DNA of 64,000 nt, taken from Spinactinospora alkalitolerans. GTDB lineage: Bacteria > Actinomycetota > Actinomycetes > Streptosporangiales > Streptosporangiaceae. The position numbers and the translations under genes were made by a program. The notes beneath the pieces were generated by a model. It was not told the origin of the DNA. It saw only the letters and a list, made by a program, of their open reading frames with translations, and did no database searches. Shown piece by piece: positions 16,749 to 31,246 of this stretch. Within the stretch, counting starts at the first letter, position 1; each line of letters opens with the position of its first letter. The stretch lies in NCBI RefSeq assembly GCF_013408795.1, contig NZ_JACCCC010000001.1:6386001-6450000 (forward strand). Direction: 5' to 3'.

Positions 16749-18887
16749 GTGTCTGAGGCACAGGTCAACCTCGCAATGGTGTGGACGAGCGTGCTGGACA
16801 CCCTGGACAACAGCGCCCTCCCCCCGCAGCAGCGCGCCTGGCTCCCCCAGACCCGCCCCCTGGGCCTGATCGAGGACACGGCGCTGCTGGCCGCGCCGAA
16901 CGAGTTCGCCAAGGAGATCCTGGAGACGCGGCTGCGCCCGGCGATCAGCCAGGCCCTGTCGGCCGAGCTCGGCCGCGAGATCAGGGTCGCGGTCACCGTC
17001 GACCCCACCGCCGTCCAGCCGGCCCCGCCCCCCGGTGCGATGCAGCACTCCCCCTACGGCTCCTCGGGGGGGTCGGGCGTCCAGCCGATGCTGCCCGCCG
17101 ACACCGGTCCCTCCGGCCACGAGGCCGGCGGGCCGCGGGCCGACTACGGCCGCTACCCCGATCTGCCCTCCGGCCCCCAGTGGGACGCCCCTGCCGAGCA
17201 GCGGGGCCACCGCGACGAGGGGCGGCACGACCGGTCCTGGCAGCAGCAGCCGATCGTGCCCGAGGACGTCCCGACCTCGCCCGCCACCTCCGAGGCGCTG
17301 CCCGACGGCCACTTCGGCCAGCCCGGCGACCCCGCCTTCGACTCCAGGGAGCACCCGGGGCACCGCGCCGAGCACCCCGGGCACCGCGCCGACGGCGCCG
17401 CCGAGGGTCCGGGGCCGCACCGGGAGCAGCCCCGGCCGGGTTATCCACAGGGCTATGGATCCGGCGGCCGCCCGGCGCGCGGCGGGGGCGAGGACCTGCT
17501 CGCCTCCTGGGACGAGGGTCCGGGCCGGCCCTCGGGCGGCGGCATGCCCCCCGATGTCCAGCGCTACCTGCAGGACCGGCAACGCGAGCAGCAGGAGCGA
17601 CAGCGCGAGCAGCAGGACCGGGGCGATCCCCGCTACCGCGGCTGGGAGGCGTCCCCGCAGTGGGACGCGCCCAACCGCTGGGAGACCCCGGCCTGGGAGA
17701 ACCCGCAGCAGTCCGCCGTCCAGCGCGGGGACGGGGGCCGGGTTCCCGATGGCGCCGCGCCGCCCGGTGACGACCTCGGTCCGGTGCCGCCGGCCCCGCT
17801 GCCCAGCGCCCCCGACACCTCCGACGGCAACCAGCCGCACACGTCGGCCGAGCCCGCCCGGCTGAACCCGAAGTACACCTTCGACACGTTCGTGATCGGG
17901 TCGAGCAACCGGTTCGCGCACGCTGCGGCCGTCGCCGTCGCCGAGGCCCCGGCCAAGGCCTACAACCCGCTCTTCATCTACGGCGGATCCGGGCTGGGCA
18001 AGACCCACCTGCTGCACGCGATCGGCCACTACGCCCAGCGCCTCTACGACGGCGCCCGCGTGCGCTACGTGAGCTCCGAGGAGTTCACCAACGAGTTCAT
18101 CAACTCGATCCGCGACGGCAAGGCCGACGGCTTCCGCCGCCGCTACCGCGACATCGACGTCCTCCTCGTCGACGACATCCAGTTCCTGGAGAACAAGGAG
18201 CAGACGCAGGAGGAGTTCTTCCACACCTTCAACACGCTGCACAACTCCAACAAGCAGATCGTCATCTCCAGCGACCGCCCGCCCAAGCAGCTGGTCACGC
18301 TGGAAGACCGGCTGCGCAACCGCTTCGAGTGGGGCCTGATCACCGACGTCCAGCCGCCCGAGCTGGAGACCCGCATCGCGATCCTGCGCAAGAAGGCCGC
18401 GCAGGAGGGCCTGGCCGCGCCCCCGGAGGTGCTGGAGTTCATCGCCAGCAAGATCTCCACCAACATCCGCGAGCTGGAGGGCGCCCTCATCCGGGTCACC
18501 GCGTTCGCCAGCCTGAACCGGCAGTCGGTCGACCTCCACCTCACCGGGATCGTGCTGAAGGACCTGATCCCCGACGACGAGGGCCCGGAGATCACCGCCT
18601 CGGCGATCATGGCCCAGACCGCCTCCTACTTCGGGCTGACCACCGAGGACCTGTGCGGAACCTCGCGCTCGCGGGTCCTGGTCACCGCCCGCCAGATCGC
18701 GATGTACCTGTGCAGGGAGCTCACCGACCTGTCCCTGCCCAAGATCGGCCAGCAGTTCGGCGGCCGCGACCACACCACGGTGATGCACGCCGACCGCAAG
18801 ATCCGCTCCCTCATGGCGGAGCGGCGCTCGATCTACAACCAGGTCACCGAACTCACCAACCGGATCAAGCAGCAGTCGCGCGGTTGA
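16749..18887 (+). CDS. dnaA: Chromosomal replication initiator protein DnaA
   Basis: AAA+ ATPase that binds DnaA boxes and opens oriC. Domain I is at about residues 1-90, followed by an unusually long, Pro/Gly/Gln-rich domain II (about 95-370) typical of streptomycete-like DnaA. The ATPase has Walker [16 protein letters not shown] (about 411-425) and Walker [11 protein letters not shown] (about 470-479). The C-terminal DNA-binding domain carries the signature [18 protein letters not shown] 16749 is the start; the nearby ATG 16737 is out of frame and stops at once. At 712 residues it is at the long end of the family. Confidence 0.96.
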   Translation: MSEAQVNLAMVWTSVLDTLDNSALPPQQRAWLPQTRPLGLIEDTALLAAPNEFAKEILETRLRPAISQALSAELGREIRVAVTVDPTAVQPAPPPGAMQHSPYGSSGGSGVQPMLPADTGPSGHEAGGPRADYGRYPDLPSGPQWDAPAEQRGHRDEGRHDRSWQQQPIVPEDVPTSPATSEALPDGHFGQPGDPAFDSREHPGHRAEHPGHRADGAAEGPGPHREQPRPGYPQGYGSGGRPARGGGEDLLASWDEGPGRPSGGGMPPDVQRYLQDRQREQQERQREQQDRGDPRYRGWEASPQWDAPNRWETPAWENPQQSAVQRGDGGRVPDGAAPPGDDLGPVPPAPLPSAPDTSDGNQPHTSAEPARLNPKYTFDTFVIGSSNRFAHAAAVAVAEAPAKAYNPLFIYGGSGLGKTHLLHAIGHYAQRLYDGARVRYVSSEEFTNEFINSIRDGKADGFRRRYRDIDVLLVDDIQFLENKEQTQEEFFHTFNTLHNSNKQIVISSDRPPKQLVTLEDRLRNRFEWGLITDVQPPELETRIAILRKKAAQEGLAAPPEVLEFIASKISTNIRELEGALIRVTAFASLNRQSVDLHLTGIVLKDLIPDDEGPEITASAIMAQTASYFGLTTEDLCGTSRSRVLVTARQIAMYLCRELTDLSLPKIGQQFGGRDHTTVMHADRKIRSLMAERRSIYNQVTELTNRIKQQSRG

Positions 18888-19677
18888 TCCGCCCATGGGG
18901 AAGAACCACCGCGGAACGGACATCCGTCAAGCGCGGGTCAAGCCCTCTTATGGACCGAGCATGGACGGAGTAAGGACAAAGTAGGGGAAAACCTGTGGAT
19001 AACCCTGCGGATAACCCCGTTTCGGCTGTGGGTAACCTGTGGGAGCCCTGTGGGTTACGGGATCGCGGCCGAGGGGCGGGGGCGCGGACTCTGTGGGGAA
19101 ACCGTGGATAACTCGTGGACGACACGTGGAAAACCGGTGGACGGACTGTGGAGGAGATTCGGGGGTCCACAGCCGCCGGGGTTTTCCCCAAGCGCCGCCC
19201 ACAGCCCCAGTGGATAAAAATTCACGGGCCGAGCTGCTGAAACAGTGCTTATCCACACTGTCCACAGCCCCTACTACTACTACGCCTCCTTAAGAACTCG
19301 ATTGGCTTGGAAAACAGGTTCGGCCCGATTCTGTGGACAAGTCCGCTCCCGACCCGCACCGCCCCCGCGGCCGGGGTGAGACCGATCGCACCGACGAGGT
19401 GAGGACGGGCCCGCGCACCCGGTCCGGCGCGGCCCGCCGATCCGATCCCGGTCGGAGGCGGTCGGAGCCAAAAGGGTGTGGTGGGCAGCGTCGCGGCTCG
19501 AATCCGGGTACCGTGTGAACCCGTCCCCTGAAGCGTCCGGTGGCACGACCGCGCCGCACCGCCCCCCGGGCGAGTCGGTGCCCGCAGGTCGGGCGCCGGT
19601 CGCCGGGTGCGCGGCGGCCACGCGCCTCGCCGCGCGCACCGCTCAGGGGCCCGTGGTTTTCGAGGAAAGTGAGTCGG
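18888..19677. other. Replication origin oriC
   Basis: Gene-free dnaA-dnaN gap packed with DnaA-box-like 9-mers in both orientations: TGTGGATAA 18994-19002, TGCGGATAA 19006-19014, TGTGGGTAA 19027-19035, TGTGGGTTA 19049-19057, CGTGGATAA 19103-19111, AGTGGATAA 19209-19217, TTATCCACA 19249-19257 and TGTCCACA 19259-19266. Directly after the last pair come CCCC, four CTA/TAC trinucleotides (19271-19283) and the locally A+T-richer CTCCTTAAGAACTCGATTGG, which looks like the unwinding site. The part after about 19330 has no boxes and probably contains the dnaN promoter. Confidence 0.9.
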
Positions 19678-20820
19678 ATGGTGAAGTTCCGGGTCGAACG
19701 CGACGTGCTCGCCGACGCCGTTGCCTGGACCGCTCGTACGCTGCCGGCCCGGCCGTCGGTTCCGGTCCTGGCCGGGATGCTGCTGGACGCCGGTGAGCAC
19801 GACGGGAGCCAGCGGCTCAAGCTGTCCAGCTTCGACTACGAGGTCTCCGCCCAGGTGTCGGTGGACATCGACGTGGAGGAGCCCGGCACCACGCTGGTCT
19901 CCGGCCGCCTCCTCGCCGAGATCACCCGCAACCTTCCTCCACAGACGGTGGAGATCAGCACCGACGGCGCCAAGGTCGTCGTCTCCTGCGGCAGCGCGAA
20001 GTTCACACTCCTCACCCTGCCTGTGGAGGACTACCCGACCCTGCCGGAGATGCCGGGGCTCACCGGCTCCATCGGCAGCGACGTCTTCGCGGCCGCCGTG
20101 AGCCAGGTGGCCGTCGCCGCTGGCCGGGACGACACCCTGCCGATGCTCACGGGCGTGCGGGTCGAGATCGAGGGCGACACCGTCACGCTCGCCTCCACCG
20201 ACCGCTACCGCCTGGCCGTGCGCGAGCTGACCTGGAAGCCGGAGAACCCCGACCTGTCCGCGGTCGCCCTGGTGCCGGCCAAGACGCTCGCCGACACCGC
20301 GAAGTCGCTCACCGGCGGCGCCGAGGTCTCCATCGCGCTGTCGGCGGCCGAGAGCGGCGAGGGCATGATCGGTTTCGAGGGCGGCGGCCGCCGCACCACC
20401 TCCCGGCTGCTGGACGGAGACTTCCCCAAGTACCGCGCGCTGCTGCCCGACTCGTTCAACTCCGTGGCCGAGGTGCAGAAGTCGGAGTTCATCGAGGCGG
20501 TCAAGCGCGTGTCGCTGGTCGCCGAGCGCAACACCCCGCTCCGCCTGGCCTTCGGCGACGGCAAGCTCGTGCTGGAGGCCGGTACCGGCGACGAGGCGCA
20601 GGCCGTGGAGGTCCTCGATGCCACCATGGAGGGCGACGACATCCAGATCGCGTTCAACTCGGCCTTCCTCGTCGACGGCCTGAACGCGATCGACTCCGAC
20701 ATCGCCCGCCTGCAGTTCACGACATCGACCAAGCCGGCCATCATCACCGGCAAGCCGGCCGAGGACGGAGCGGCCTCCGACTACCGGTACCTGATCATGC
20801 CGGTCCGGCTGTCGAGCTGA
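19678..20820 (+). CDS. dnaN: DNA polymerase III beta subunit (sliding clamp)
   Basis: Ring-shaped processivity clamp for DNA polymerase III. The 380-residue protein begins MVKFRVERDVLADAVAWTAR and contains the three repeated clamp folds; it ends with the standard C-terminus (YRYLIMPVRLSS). ATG 19678 is preferred because GAGGAAAG lies about 8 bases upstream; the frame is open for 46 more codons that read as low-complexity sequence. It follows oriC in the usual position. Confidence 0.95.
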   Translation: MVKFRVERDVLADAVAWTARTLPARPSVPVLAGMLLDAGEHDGSQRLKLSSFDYEVSAQVSVDIDVEEPGTTLVSGRLLAEITRNLPPQTVEISTDGAKVVVSCGSAKFTLLTLPVEDYPTLPEMPGLTGSIGSDVFAAAVSQVAVAAGRDDTLPMLTGVRVEIEGDTVTLASTDRYRLAVRELTWKPENPDLSAVALVPAKTLADTAKSLTGGAEVSIALSAAESGEGMIGFEGGGRRTTSRLLDGDFPKYRALLPDSFNSVAEVQKSEFIEAVKRVSLVAERNTPLRLAFGDGKLVLEAGTGDEAQAVEVLDATMEGDDIQIAFNSAFLVDGLNAIDSDIARLQFTTSTKPAIITGKPAEDGAASDYRYLIMPVRLSS

Positions 20821-20875
20821 CCCGCGGGCTCATCCACATATCCACAGACCGGTCGCACATAGGGGGAACGAGAGC

Positions 20876-21781
20876 ATGCAACTGGGTCTCATCGGCCTGG
20901 GCAAAATGGGCGGCAACATGGCGGCGCGGCTGCGCGACAAGGGCCACGACGTCGTCGGCTTCGACTTCAACCCGGACGTGCGCGACGTCGACAGCATCGC
21001 CGAGCTGGTGCAGCGGCTGGAGGCGCCCCGCGTGGTCTGGCTGATGGTGCCGGCCGGCGCGCCCACCGCGGCCACCATCGAGGAACTCGCGGGCCTCCTC
21101 GCGCCCGGCGACCTCATCATCGAGGGCGGCAACTCCCACTACGTGGACGACCGCCGCCGCGCCGACGAGCTCATGGACAAGGGCGTCCACTACGTCGACG
21201 CCGGAGTGAGCGGCGGCGTCTGGGGGCGGGAGAACGGCTACGGGATCATGGTCGGCGGGGACGCCGACGACGTCGCCCGAGCCAAGCCGGTCTTCGAGGC
21301 GCTGACCCCCGACACCGGCGGCGGCTACGTGCACGCCGGCGGCGTCGGTGCCGGGCACTTCGTCAAGATGGTCCACAACGGCATCGAGTACGGCATGATG
21401 CAGGCGTTCGCCGAGGGCTACGAGCTCATGGCGGCCGCCGACATCGTCGACGACGTCCCCGGCACCTTCGAAAGCTGGCGCGAGGGCACGGTCGTCCGCT
21501 CCTGGCTGCTCGACCTGCTGGCCAACGCGCTCGAGGAGGACCCGGAGCTGGAGCAGCTCCGCGGCTACGCCCAGGACTCCGGCGAGGGCCGCTGGACCGT
21601 CCAGGCCGCGGTCGACCACGCGGTCCCGGCGCCGGCCATCACGGCCGCGCTGTTCGCGCGGTTCGCCTCGCGGCAGGAGGACAGCCCGGCGATGAAGGTC
21701 ATCGCGGCGCTGCGCAACCAGTTCGGCGGGCACGCCGTCACCCGCACCGTCGACGACCCGTCGCAGACCCTGCGGAGCTGA
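20876..21781 (+). CDS. gnd: 6-phosphogluconate dehydrogenase, decarboxylating (short type)
   Basis: Oxidative pentose-phosphate enzyme converting 6-phosphogluconate to ribulose 5-phosphate with CO2 release. The nucleotide-binding motif GLGKMGGNMAARL is at the N-terminus and the catalytic region HFVKMVHNGIEYGMMQAFAEG (split here only by its length) lies at about residues 160-181. At 301 residues it belongs to the short group, about two thirds of the classic 470-residue enzyme; this group often prefers NAD. Its place between dnaN and recF is conserved in related actinomycetes. Confidence 0.9.
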   Translation: MQLGLIGLGKMGGNMAARLRDKGHDVVGFDFNPDVRDVDSIAELVQRLEAPRVVWLMVPAGAPTAATIEELAGLLAPGDLIIEGGNSHYVDDRRRADELMDKGVHYVDAGVSGGVWGRENGYGIMVGGDADDVARAKPVFEALTPDTGGGYVHAGGVGAGHFVKMVHNGIEYGMMQAFAEGYELMAAADIVDDVPGTFESWREGTVVRSWLLDLLANALEEDPELEQLRGYAQDSGEGRWTVQAAVDHAVPAPAITAALFARFASRQEDSPAMKVIAALRNQFGGHAVTRTVDDPSQTLRS

Positions 21782-21880
21782 TTCGTCGTAGGTCGCTGGT
21801 ATCCCTGTGGAGGGAGTGCGCCCGACCCGCCGGTCCCTCCGGCCGCTGAGCGCACCCCTCCCACATGTACGGCGACCGCT

Positions 21881-21894
21881 GTTTCACGTGAAAC
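21881..21894. other. parS centromere site 6
   Basis: Perfect GTTTCACGTGAAAC palindrome 19 bp upstream of the recF start, on the other side of oriC from sites 1-5. Confidence 0.92.
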
Positions 21895-21912
21895 CGACCG
21901 CGAGGAGGGCCA

Positions 21913-23046
21913 GTGCACGTATCACATCTCGAACTGGCCGACTACCGGTCCTACGAGTCGGTCCACCTGGAACTGAAGCCGGGGATCAGCGCGTTCGTCG
22001 GCCCCAACGGCGAGGGCAAGACCAACCTGGTCGAGGCCATCGGCTACGTGGCCACCCTCGGCAGCCACCGCGTCGCCACCGACGCGCCCCTCGTGCGCAA
22101 GGGGGCCGAGCGGGCGGTCGTGCGGGCCGCGGTCGTCAAGGACGAGCGCCGCGCCATCGTCGAGCTGGAGATCAACCCCGGCCGGTCCAACCGGGCGCGG
22201 TTGAACCGCTCCCCCGCCACCCGCCCCCGCGACGTGCTCGGCGTCCTGCGCACCGTGCTGTTCGCGCCCGAGGACCTCGCCCTGGTCAAGGGCGACCCCG
22301 GTGAGCGCCGCCGCTTCCTCGACGAGCTCCTGGTCGCCCGGACGCCCCGGTACGCCGGTGTCCGATCCGACTACGAGCGCGTCCTCAAGCAGCGCAACGC
22401 CCTGCTGAAGTCGGCGTCGGCCCGGTACTTCAAGCAGCGCGCCGAGCCCGACCTGTCCACCCTCGACGTCTGGGACGACCACCTGGCCCGCGCCGGCGCC
22501 GAACTCCTGGCCGCGCGCCTGGCGCTGGTGGCCGAGCTCCAGCCGCTGGTCGCCAAGGCCTACAGCGAGCTCACCACGTCCGGCGGGCCGCCGACCCTGC
22601 ACTACCGCGGCTCGGCGGCCGACGACGACGTCCCCCTGCCGATGGACCGTCCCCAGCTTGTGGACACCCTGCGCCGCGCACTGGCCGAGGCCCGGACCCA
22701 GGAGCTGCAGCGCGGCGTCAGCCTGGTCGGCCCGCACCGGGACGACCTCCAGTTGCGCCTGGACGACATGCCGGCCAAGGGCTACGCCAGCCAGGGCGAG
22801 TCCTGGTCCTACGCGCTGTCGCTGCGGCTCGCCGGGTTCGAGCTGCTGCGCGCCGACGGCGACGACCCCGTGCTGATCCTCGACGACGTCTTCGCCGAAC
22901 TCGACTCCGAGCGGCGGCGCCGGCTGGCCGAGCACGTGCGCACCGCCGAGCAGGTCCTCGTGAGCGCCGCCGTGCCCGGTGACATCCCCGAGGAGCTCTC
23001 CGGCGCCCGGTTCCGGGTGCAGGAGGGGGCCGTGCGCCGTGAGTAG
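21913..23046 (+). CDS. recF: DNA replication and repair protein RecF
   Basis: SMC-like ATPase that helps load RecA at single-strand gaps and stalled forks. Walker [14 protein letters not shown] is at about residues 32-44, the ABC-type signature region around [10 protein letters not shown] at about 273-282, and Walker [13 protein letters not shown] at about 318-329. GTG 21913 follows GAGGAGG. The 377-residue length is normal. The stop overlaps the next start by 8 bases. Confidence 0.95.
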   Translation: MHVSHLELADYRSYESVHLELKPGISAFVGPNGEGKTNLVEAIGYVATLGSHRVATDAPLVRKGAERAVVRAAVVKDERRAIVELEINPGRSNRARLNRSPATRPRDVLGVLRTVLFAPEDLALVKGDPGERRRFLDELLVARTPRYAGVRSDYERVLKQRNALLKSASARYFKQRAEPDLSTLDVWDDHLARAGAELLAARLALVAELQPLVAKAYSELTTSGGPPTLHYRGSAADDDVPLPMDRPQLVDTLRRALAEARTQELQRGVSLVGPHRDDLQLRLDDMPAKGYASQGESWSYALSLRLAGFELLRADGDDPVLILDDVFAELDSERRRRLAEHVRTAEQVLVSAAVPGDIPEELSGARFRVQEGAVRRE

Positions 23047-23569
23047 CGACGCCGACCCCCCGACCCCGCCCCCCGGCACCCCGGCCGGCGGCGGTGGCGA
23101 TCAGGGCGGCGACCGCTCCGCGCCCAGCGGGATCGAACTGGCCCGCCAGGCGCTGGCCCAGGCGCGCGCCGCGGCCAAGGACCGCGGGGCGGCCCCCGAT
23201 TCCACTCCGCGCCGGGTGCGCCGCGGCCCGGTGCGCTCGCGCAGCGAACCGCAGCTCTTCGGCGACGCCGTGCGCGCGTGGCTGATCGAGAACGGCTGGC
23301 AGGAGCAGGTGGCGATCGGCGGGGTCTTCGGGCGCTGGGCCCAGATCGTGGGCGACCGGCTGGCCGAGCACGTGCGCCCCGAGACCTTCGAGGAGGGCGA
23401 ACTGGTGGTGAGCGTGGACTCCCCCACCTGGGCCACGCAGGTCCGCGCGCTGACGCCCCAGTTGCTGCGCCGCCTCAACGAGGAACTCGGCCAGGGCAGC
23501 GTCCGCTCCATCAAGGTCCGCGGGCCGGGCCGGGGCCGGGGCGCCGCCGGCCAGTGGAGGGTGCGCTGA
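23039..23569 (+). CDS. DUF721 protein, DciA-like helicase loader
   Basis: A 176-residue protein with a disordered, Pro/Gly-rich N-terminus (about 75 residues) and a C-terminal DUF721 domain ([18 protein letters not shown] to the end). DUF721 includes DciA, which interacts with the replicative helicase DnaB in bacteria lacking DnaC; its place between recF and gyrB is conserved in actinobacteria. GTG 23039 lies inside the end of recF, so the two are translationally coupled. Confidence 0.8.
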   Translation: MSSDADPPTPPPGTPAGGGGDQGGDRSAPSGIELARQALAQARAAAKDRGAAPDSTPRRVRRGPVRSRSEPQLFGDAVRAWLIENGWQEQVAIGGVFGRWAQIVGDRLAEHVRPETFEEGELVVSVDSPTWATQVRALTPQLLRRLNEELGQGSVRSIKVRGPGRGRGAAGQWRVR

Positions 23570-25900
<2,331 letters not shown>

Positions 25901-25955
25901 CCGGCCGGCTCCCTCCACGGCAGCGAACGACTCAGCAGAAAAGGATCGACATCCA

Positions 25956-28538
<2,583 letters not shown>

Positions 28539-28666
28539 CGCCGGGCAATCGGTCGTGAAGACCAATAGGGTTGTCTGCAAGCAGAACCTGATATCCATCC
28601 CGCGGAGTTCGGCTCGTCTCCCCCTCTCCCGGGTCCCAACCGTCACATGGAAAGTCCAGCGGTAAC

Positions 28667-29275
28667 GTGGCTATGTCTGACAACGCGCAACGGGAGTCCG
28701 CTGCCCAGGAGTCGGCCGAGGTGGACACCGACAAGAGCAGCAAGGAAGAAGAACACGAGGCTTCCGTTCCCTCGGCTCCGGCGGCCGTCGAGGACCGGGA
28801 GGAAGCCGAGTCGTCGACGGCCGTGAGTGCCGAACAGGGTGGCGTGATCATGGCAGCACCGGAGGAGCGGTCCGGTTCCGTTCCGAAGACCGCGAAGTCC
28901 GCTCGCAAGGCGCACCTGACCCTGAGCAGGGTCGAGCCCTGGTCGGTGATGAAGTTCAGCTTCGTCATCTCGCTGGTCTGCTTCATCATCCTGTTCGTCG
29001 CGGTCGCCGTGACCTACACGATCCTGTCGACCCTGGGCGTCTTCGACGCGGTGACCGACCTCATCGCCTCCCTCACCGACGGCGGTGAGGGCGACGATCT
29101 CTCCCTCGACCCGGAGAACTGGTTCTCCCCCGCCCGGGTCCTCGGCTACACGGGCCTCATCGGGGCGCTGAACATCATCCTGATCACCGCCCTGTCCACC
29201 GTCGGCGCGATGCTCTACAACCTCGCCGCCGACCTCGTGGGCGGCATCGACGTCACCCTGAGCGAGTCCGAGTAG
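28667..29275 (+). CDS. DUF3566 membrane protein
   Basis: A 202-residue protein conserved next to gyrA in actinobacteria and of unknown function. About 85 acidic, disordered residues lead to the DUF3566 domain (KAHLTLSRVEPWSVMKFSF), one strong membrane segment, an amphipathic linker and a second membrane segment with a conserved C-terminal VGGIDVTLSE. Start is GTG 28667 or ATG 28673. It is followed by a terminator and tRNA-Ile. Confidence 0.85.
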   Translation: MAMSDNAQRESAAQESAEVDTDKSSKEEEHEASVPSAPAAVEDREEAESSTAVSAEQGGVIMAAPEERSGSVPKTAKSARKAHLTLSRVEPWSVMKFSFVISLVCFIILFVAVAVTYTILSTLGVFDAVTDLIASLTDGGEGDDLSLDPENWFSPARVLGYTGLIGALNIILITALSTVGAMLYNLAADLVGGIDVTLSESE

Positions 29276-29297
29276 GACCCGCTCGCCCGACGCCCGC

Positions 29298-29332
29298 CTC
29301 GGGCCCCGCACCCCACCGGCGCGGGGCCCGAG
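29298..29332 (+). terminator. Terminator after the DUF3566 gene
   Basis: 12-bp perfect GC stem (CTCGGGCCCCGC / GCGGGGCCCGAG) around an 11-base loop, 23 bases after the stop. Confidence 0.75.
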
Positions 29333-29457
29333 CACCCTTCCGAACACGCTAAAATCAGAGGTGGAGAGGAACGCGGACCCCGCACCCCTCCACCACCGCC
29401 CAGGGCAACGGGTTTCACCCCGGTCCCCCACATGCGGTAGAGTTCCTGCGGAACGCA

Positions 29458-29531
29458 GGGCGTATAGCTCAGTCGGTTAGAGCGCATCCCTGATAAGGAT
29501 GAGGCCCCAGGTTCAAGTCCTGGTACGCCCA
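29458..29531 (+). tRNA. tRNA-Ile (anticodon GAU)
   Basis: 74-nt tRNA with acceptor stem GGGCGTA/TACGCCC, discriminator A, D-arm, anticodon stem CATCC/GGATG with loop CTGATAA (anticodon GAT), and T-arm loop GTTCAAGTC. The CCA end is not encoded. It lies downstream of gyrA as in many actinomycetes; the tRNA-Ala that often follows is not seen in this window. Its 3' part is the integration site of the adjacent island. Confidence 0.95.
29499..29527 (+). other. Island left attachment site (attL core)
   Basis: 29 bp of the tRNA-Ile gene (from ATGAGGCCCC to CTGGTACG, anticodon arm through T-arm) that recurs without mismatch at 62,327-62,355. Confidence 0.85.
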
Positions 29532-29698
29532 CACATTTTCCCAGCTCAGAGCCTGGTTCTCGATCACGAGAGCCGGGCTCTTGATCGTTTGCCCGTCATT
29601 CGTCCGTGCGGACGGGACGGTCGTGTCCGTCAGGGCACGGACGGGACCGTCCGTGGACGGCACCGGGCGGACCGGTGGCACTGGATTTCGAGCGTGGA

Positions 29699-29941
29699 TC
29701 ATTGTCCGGATTCCGTTACTGTCGGTGATTCTCTGTTCGGGATGGGAACGTTCAGCAGCCGCAGGATCTCCGCCGTCGGGACGCGGTAGGTGTCGCCGTA
29801 GCGGATGACCGCGCAGGGGAACTCTCCGCGCCTGGCGAGCTCGTAGGCCATGGTGCGTCCCATGTTCAGGGCCTGCGCGGCCGTCATCAAGTCCACGGCC
29901 GCGGGCAGGGCGTAGAGCTCGACGATGGTCAGCGGCCTCAC
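29699..29941 (-). CDS. Excisionase-like helix-turn-helix protein
   Basis: An 80-residue protein with a MerR/excisionase-type winged helix: DLMTAAQALNMGRTMAYELA followed by GEFPCAVIRYGDTYRVPTAE, the pattern of the HTH_17 excisionase family. Such proteins direct integrase towards excision. GTG 29941 is the start. It lies 170 bp inside the left attachment site, and the integrase is at the far end. The collapsed second copy at 62.4 kb lacks this gene. Confidence 0.8.
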   Translation of the reverse strand: MRPLTIVELYALPAAVDLMTAAQALNMGRTMAYELARRGEFPCAVIRYGDTYRVPTAEILRLLNVPIPNRESPTVTESGQ

Positions 29942-29983
29942 CGACTGCCCCTCTGCCGAGGCAGCGGGCCGCTGTCGGGACGG

Positions 29984-30616
29984 TCACGCCGCCCGGGGTG
30001 GTCGTGCGGCGGTGACGGGGCGTGGTCGTCGTGGTCGGGCGGGTCGGACTGCATGACGTTGGCTCCCCTGCCGGCTCGTCGAGCCGCGATCGGTGTGCTG
30101 TCTTCGCGGGTGAGGAAGCGGGCCGATGAGCCGACTCGTGACGGGCCGACGCGAGCGGTCCGCGGCGGCGCCGACGGGCACCGTTGTACCGCCCTTCAGC
30201 GGTCCCGTGTCCCTCCCCTGCACCGATACTTCTGCGGCGGACGGCGCCGGGCCGCCCTCGGTCGGGGACTCCTCCTGCTCGTCGCTGTGCCGGGTGCCCC
30301 TGAGAAGGGCGAGCAGGTGGTGGGCGGCGCCTTCGGGATCGGTGGCGGGGTGGATCTCGACGGTGACGTGGCGGTCGGTGCCGTGCCGCCAGGTGATGCG
30401 GCCGTTGACGCACCAGACGGTGAGATCGGAGGGGACGGAGAGCACGGAGACCCCGCGCTCGTGTCCGAGGAGCATGCGATCCAGGCCGGCGCCGGTGAGC
30501 AGCCGCTGGAGCCGGTGCATGGCCTGGGCCGCGGTCGCGGGCACGGGCCGCCCCCGGTCCGCGATGGTCCGCTGCGGTTCGGAACCGGTCCGTGGACGGT
30601 GCACAGACGTGATCAT
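29984..30616 (-). CDS. Island protein of unknown function
   Basis: A 210-residue protein I do not recognise. Residues 20-105 look folded (ATAAQAMHRLQRLLTGAGLD, then VWCVNGRITWRHGTDRHVTVEIHP); the rest is Arg/Pro-rich and probably disordered. ATG 30616 has GGAAG upstream. Part of it (HLLALLRGTRHSDEQEESP) reappears in the remnant at about 62.5 kb, so it belongs to the element backbone. It could be an accessory to the neighbouring excisionase. Confidence 0.55.
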   Translation of the reverse strand: MITSVHRPRTGSEPQRTIADRGRPVPATAAQAMHRLQRLLTGAGLDRMLLGHERGVSVLSVPSDLTVWCVNGRITWRHGTDRHVTVEIHPATDPEGAAHHLLALLRGTRHSDEQEESPTEGGPAPSAAEVSVQGRDTGPLKGGTTVPVGAAADRSRRPVTSRLIGPLPHPRRQHTDRGSTSRQGSQRHAVRPARPRRPRPVTAARPPRAA

Positions 30617-30710
30617 GGAGAGCTTCCTTCTCGCTCGTGGGTTGCCGGGATGACGGAGACACGGACGGCTCCGGTCCGGCCGGTCCGATCGGTGGCGGGG
30701 TGTTCCGGCC

Positions 30711-31048
30711 TCAGGAGGCGGGGTGTGAGCGCAGGTGGGCCAGTGCGCGGTCGTTCAACCGCCGCTCCTGGGCCAACGCGGCCAGGACGGCGCTGACCAC
30801 CTCGGTGGCGTGGCCGACGCCGATGTCCCCGCCGATGGGGATGAGGCCGGTCGCGATCACCGCGCGGCGTGCGGTGGCGCGGGCTTGTTCGCGGCCCGAG
30901 CCGGTGCGGGTGCGCAGGTGCGGTTCCAGGGCGTCGACCATGGCGGGCGCGATCCGCTCCCAGTTCTCGCCACAGATCGCCCGGTAGCCGTCGGTGGCGC
31001 TTTCGACGACCGAGGGCTTGGGCCTGGAGCCGTGGGTCGCTTGCTCAT
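30711..31048 (-). pseudogene. Frameshifted small island gene
   Basis: A start with a strong ribosome-binding site (AGGAG, ATG 31048) reads MSKRPTAPGP and then loses sense. One base later, the neighbouring frame continues as KPSVVESATDGYRAICGENW through MVDALEPHLRTRTGSGREQA to the stop at 30711. Joined, the two give a compact protein of about 112 residues with a helical C-terminus. The shift lies near a CCC tract at about 31,018. Function unknown. ATG 30941 alone would give a 76-residue fragment. Confidence 0.55.
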
Positions 31049-31122
31049 CCGCGGGTCTCCTGACGAAGAGTCCACCGGGACCGTCTTGGGCCTGAGGCGG
31101 CCACCTCTGCCACTGTTCTTAC

Positions 31123-31145
31123 TATAGATATTCTATTCATCTATA
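31123..31145. promoter_or_regulatory. Inverted-repeat operator candidate upstream of the XRE gene
   Basis: TATAGAT and ATCTATA separated by 9 A+T-rich bases, in a sharply A+T-rich stretch between the minus-strand genes and the XRE regulator. It probably covers divergent promoters under phage-repressor-like control. Confidence 0.5.
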
Positions 31146-31246
31146 AACACAATCAGCGGTGCGTGTCGTCCCTGTGCCGACGTACTGTTCCGGCCTCCGG
31201 CTGGGGCAGGGTGGACAGCGAGTCGGGCGGGATGAGGAGTGCTGCG

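Noticed and set aside
16287-18923. 878-codon minus-strand open frame opposite dnaA
   Set aside because: Shadow of dnaA in high-GC DNA; it runs through the DnaA-box region and has no recognisable motif.
30053-30796. Plus-strand open frames at 30.1-30.8 kb
   Set aside because: Opposite the minus-strand island genes, with low-complexity sequence and no ribosome-binding site; the minus-strand reading has a better start and a homologous remnant at 62.5 kb.
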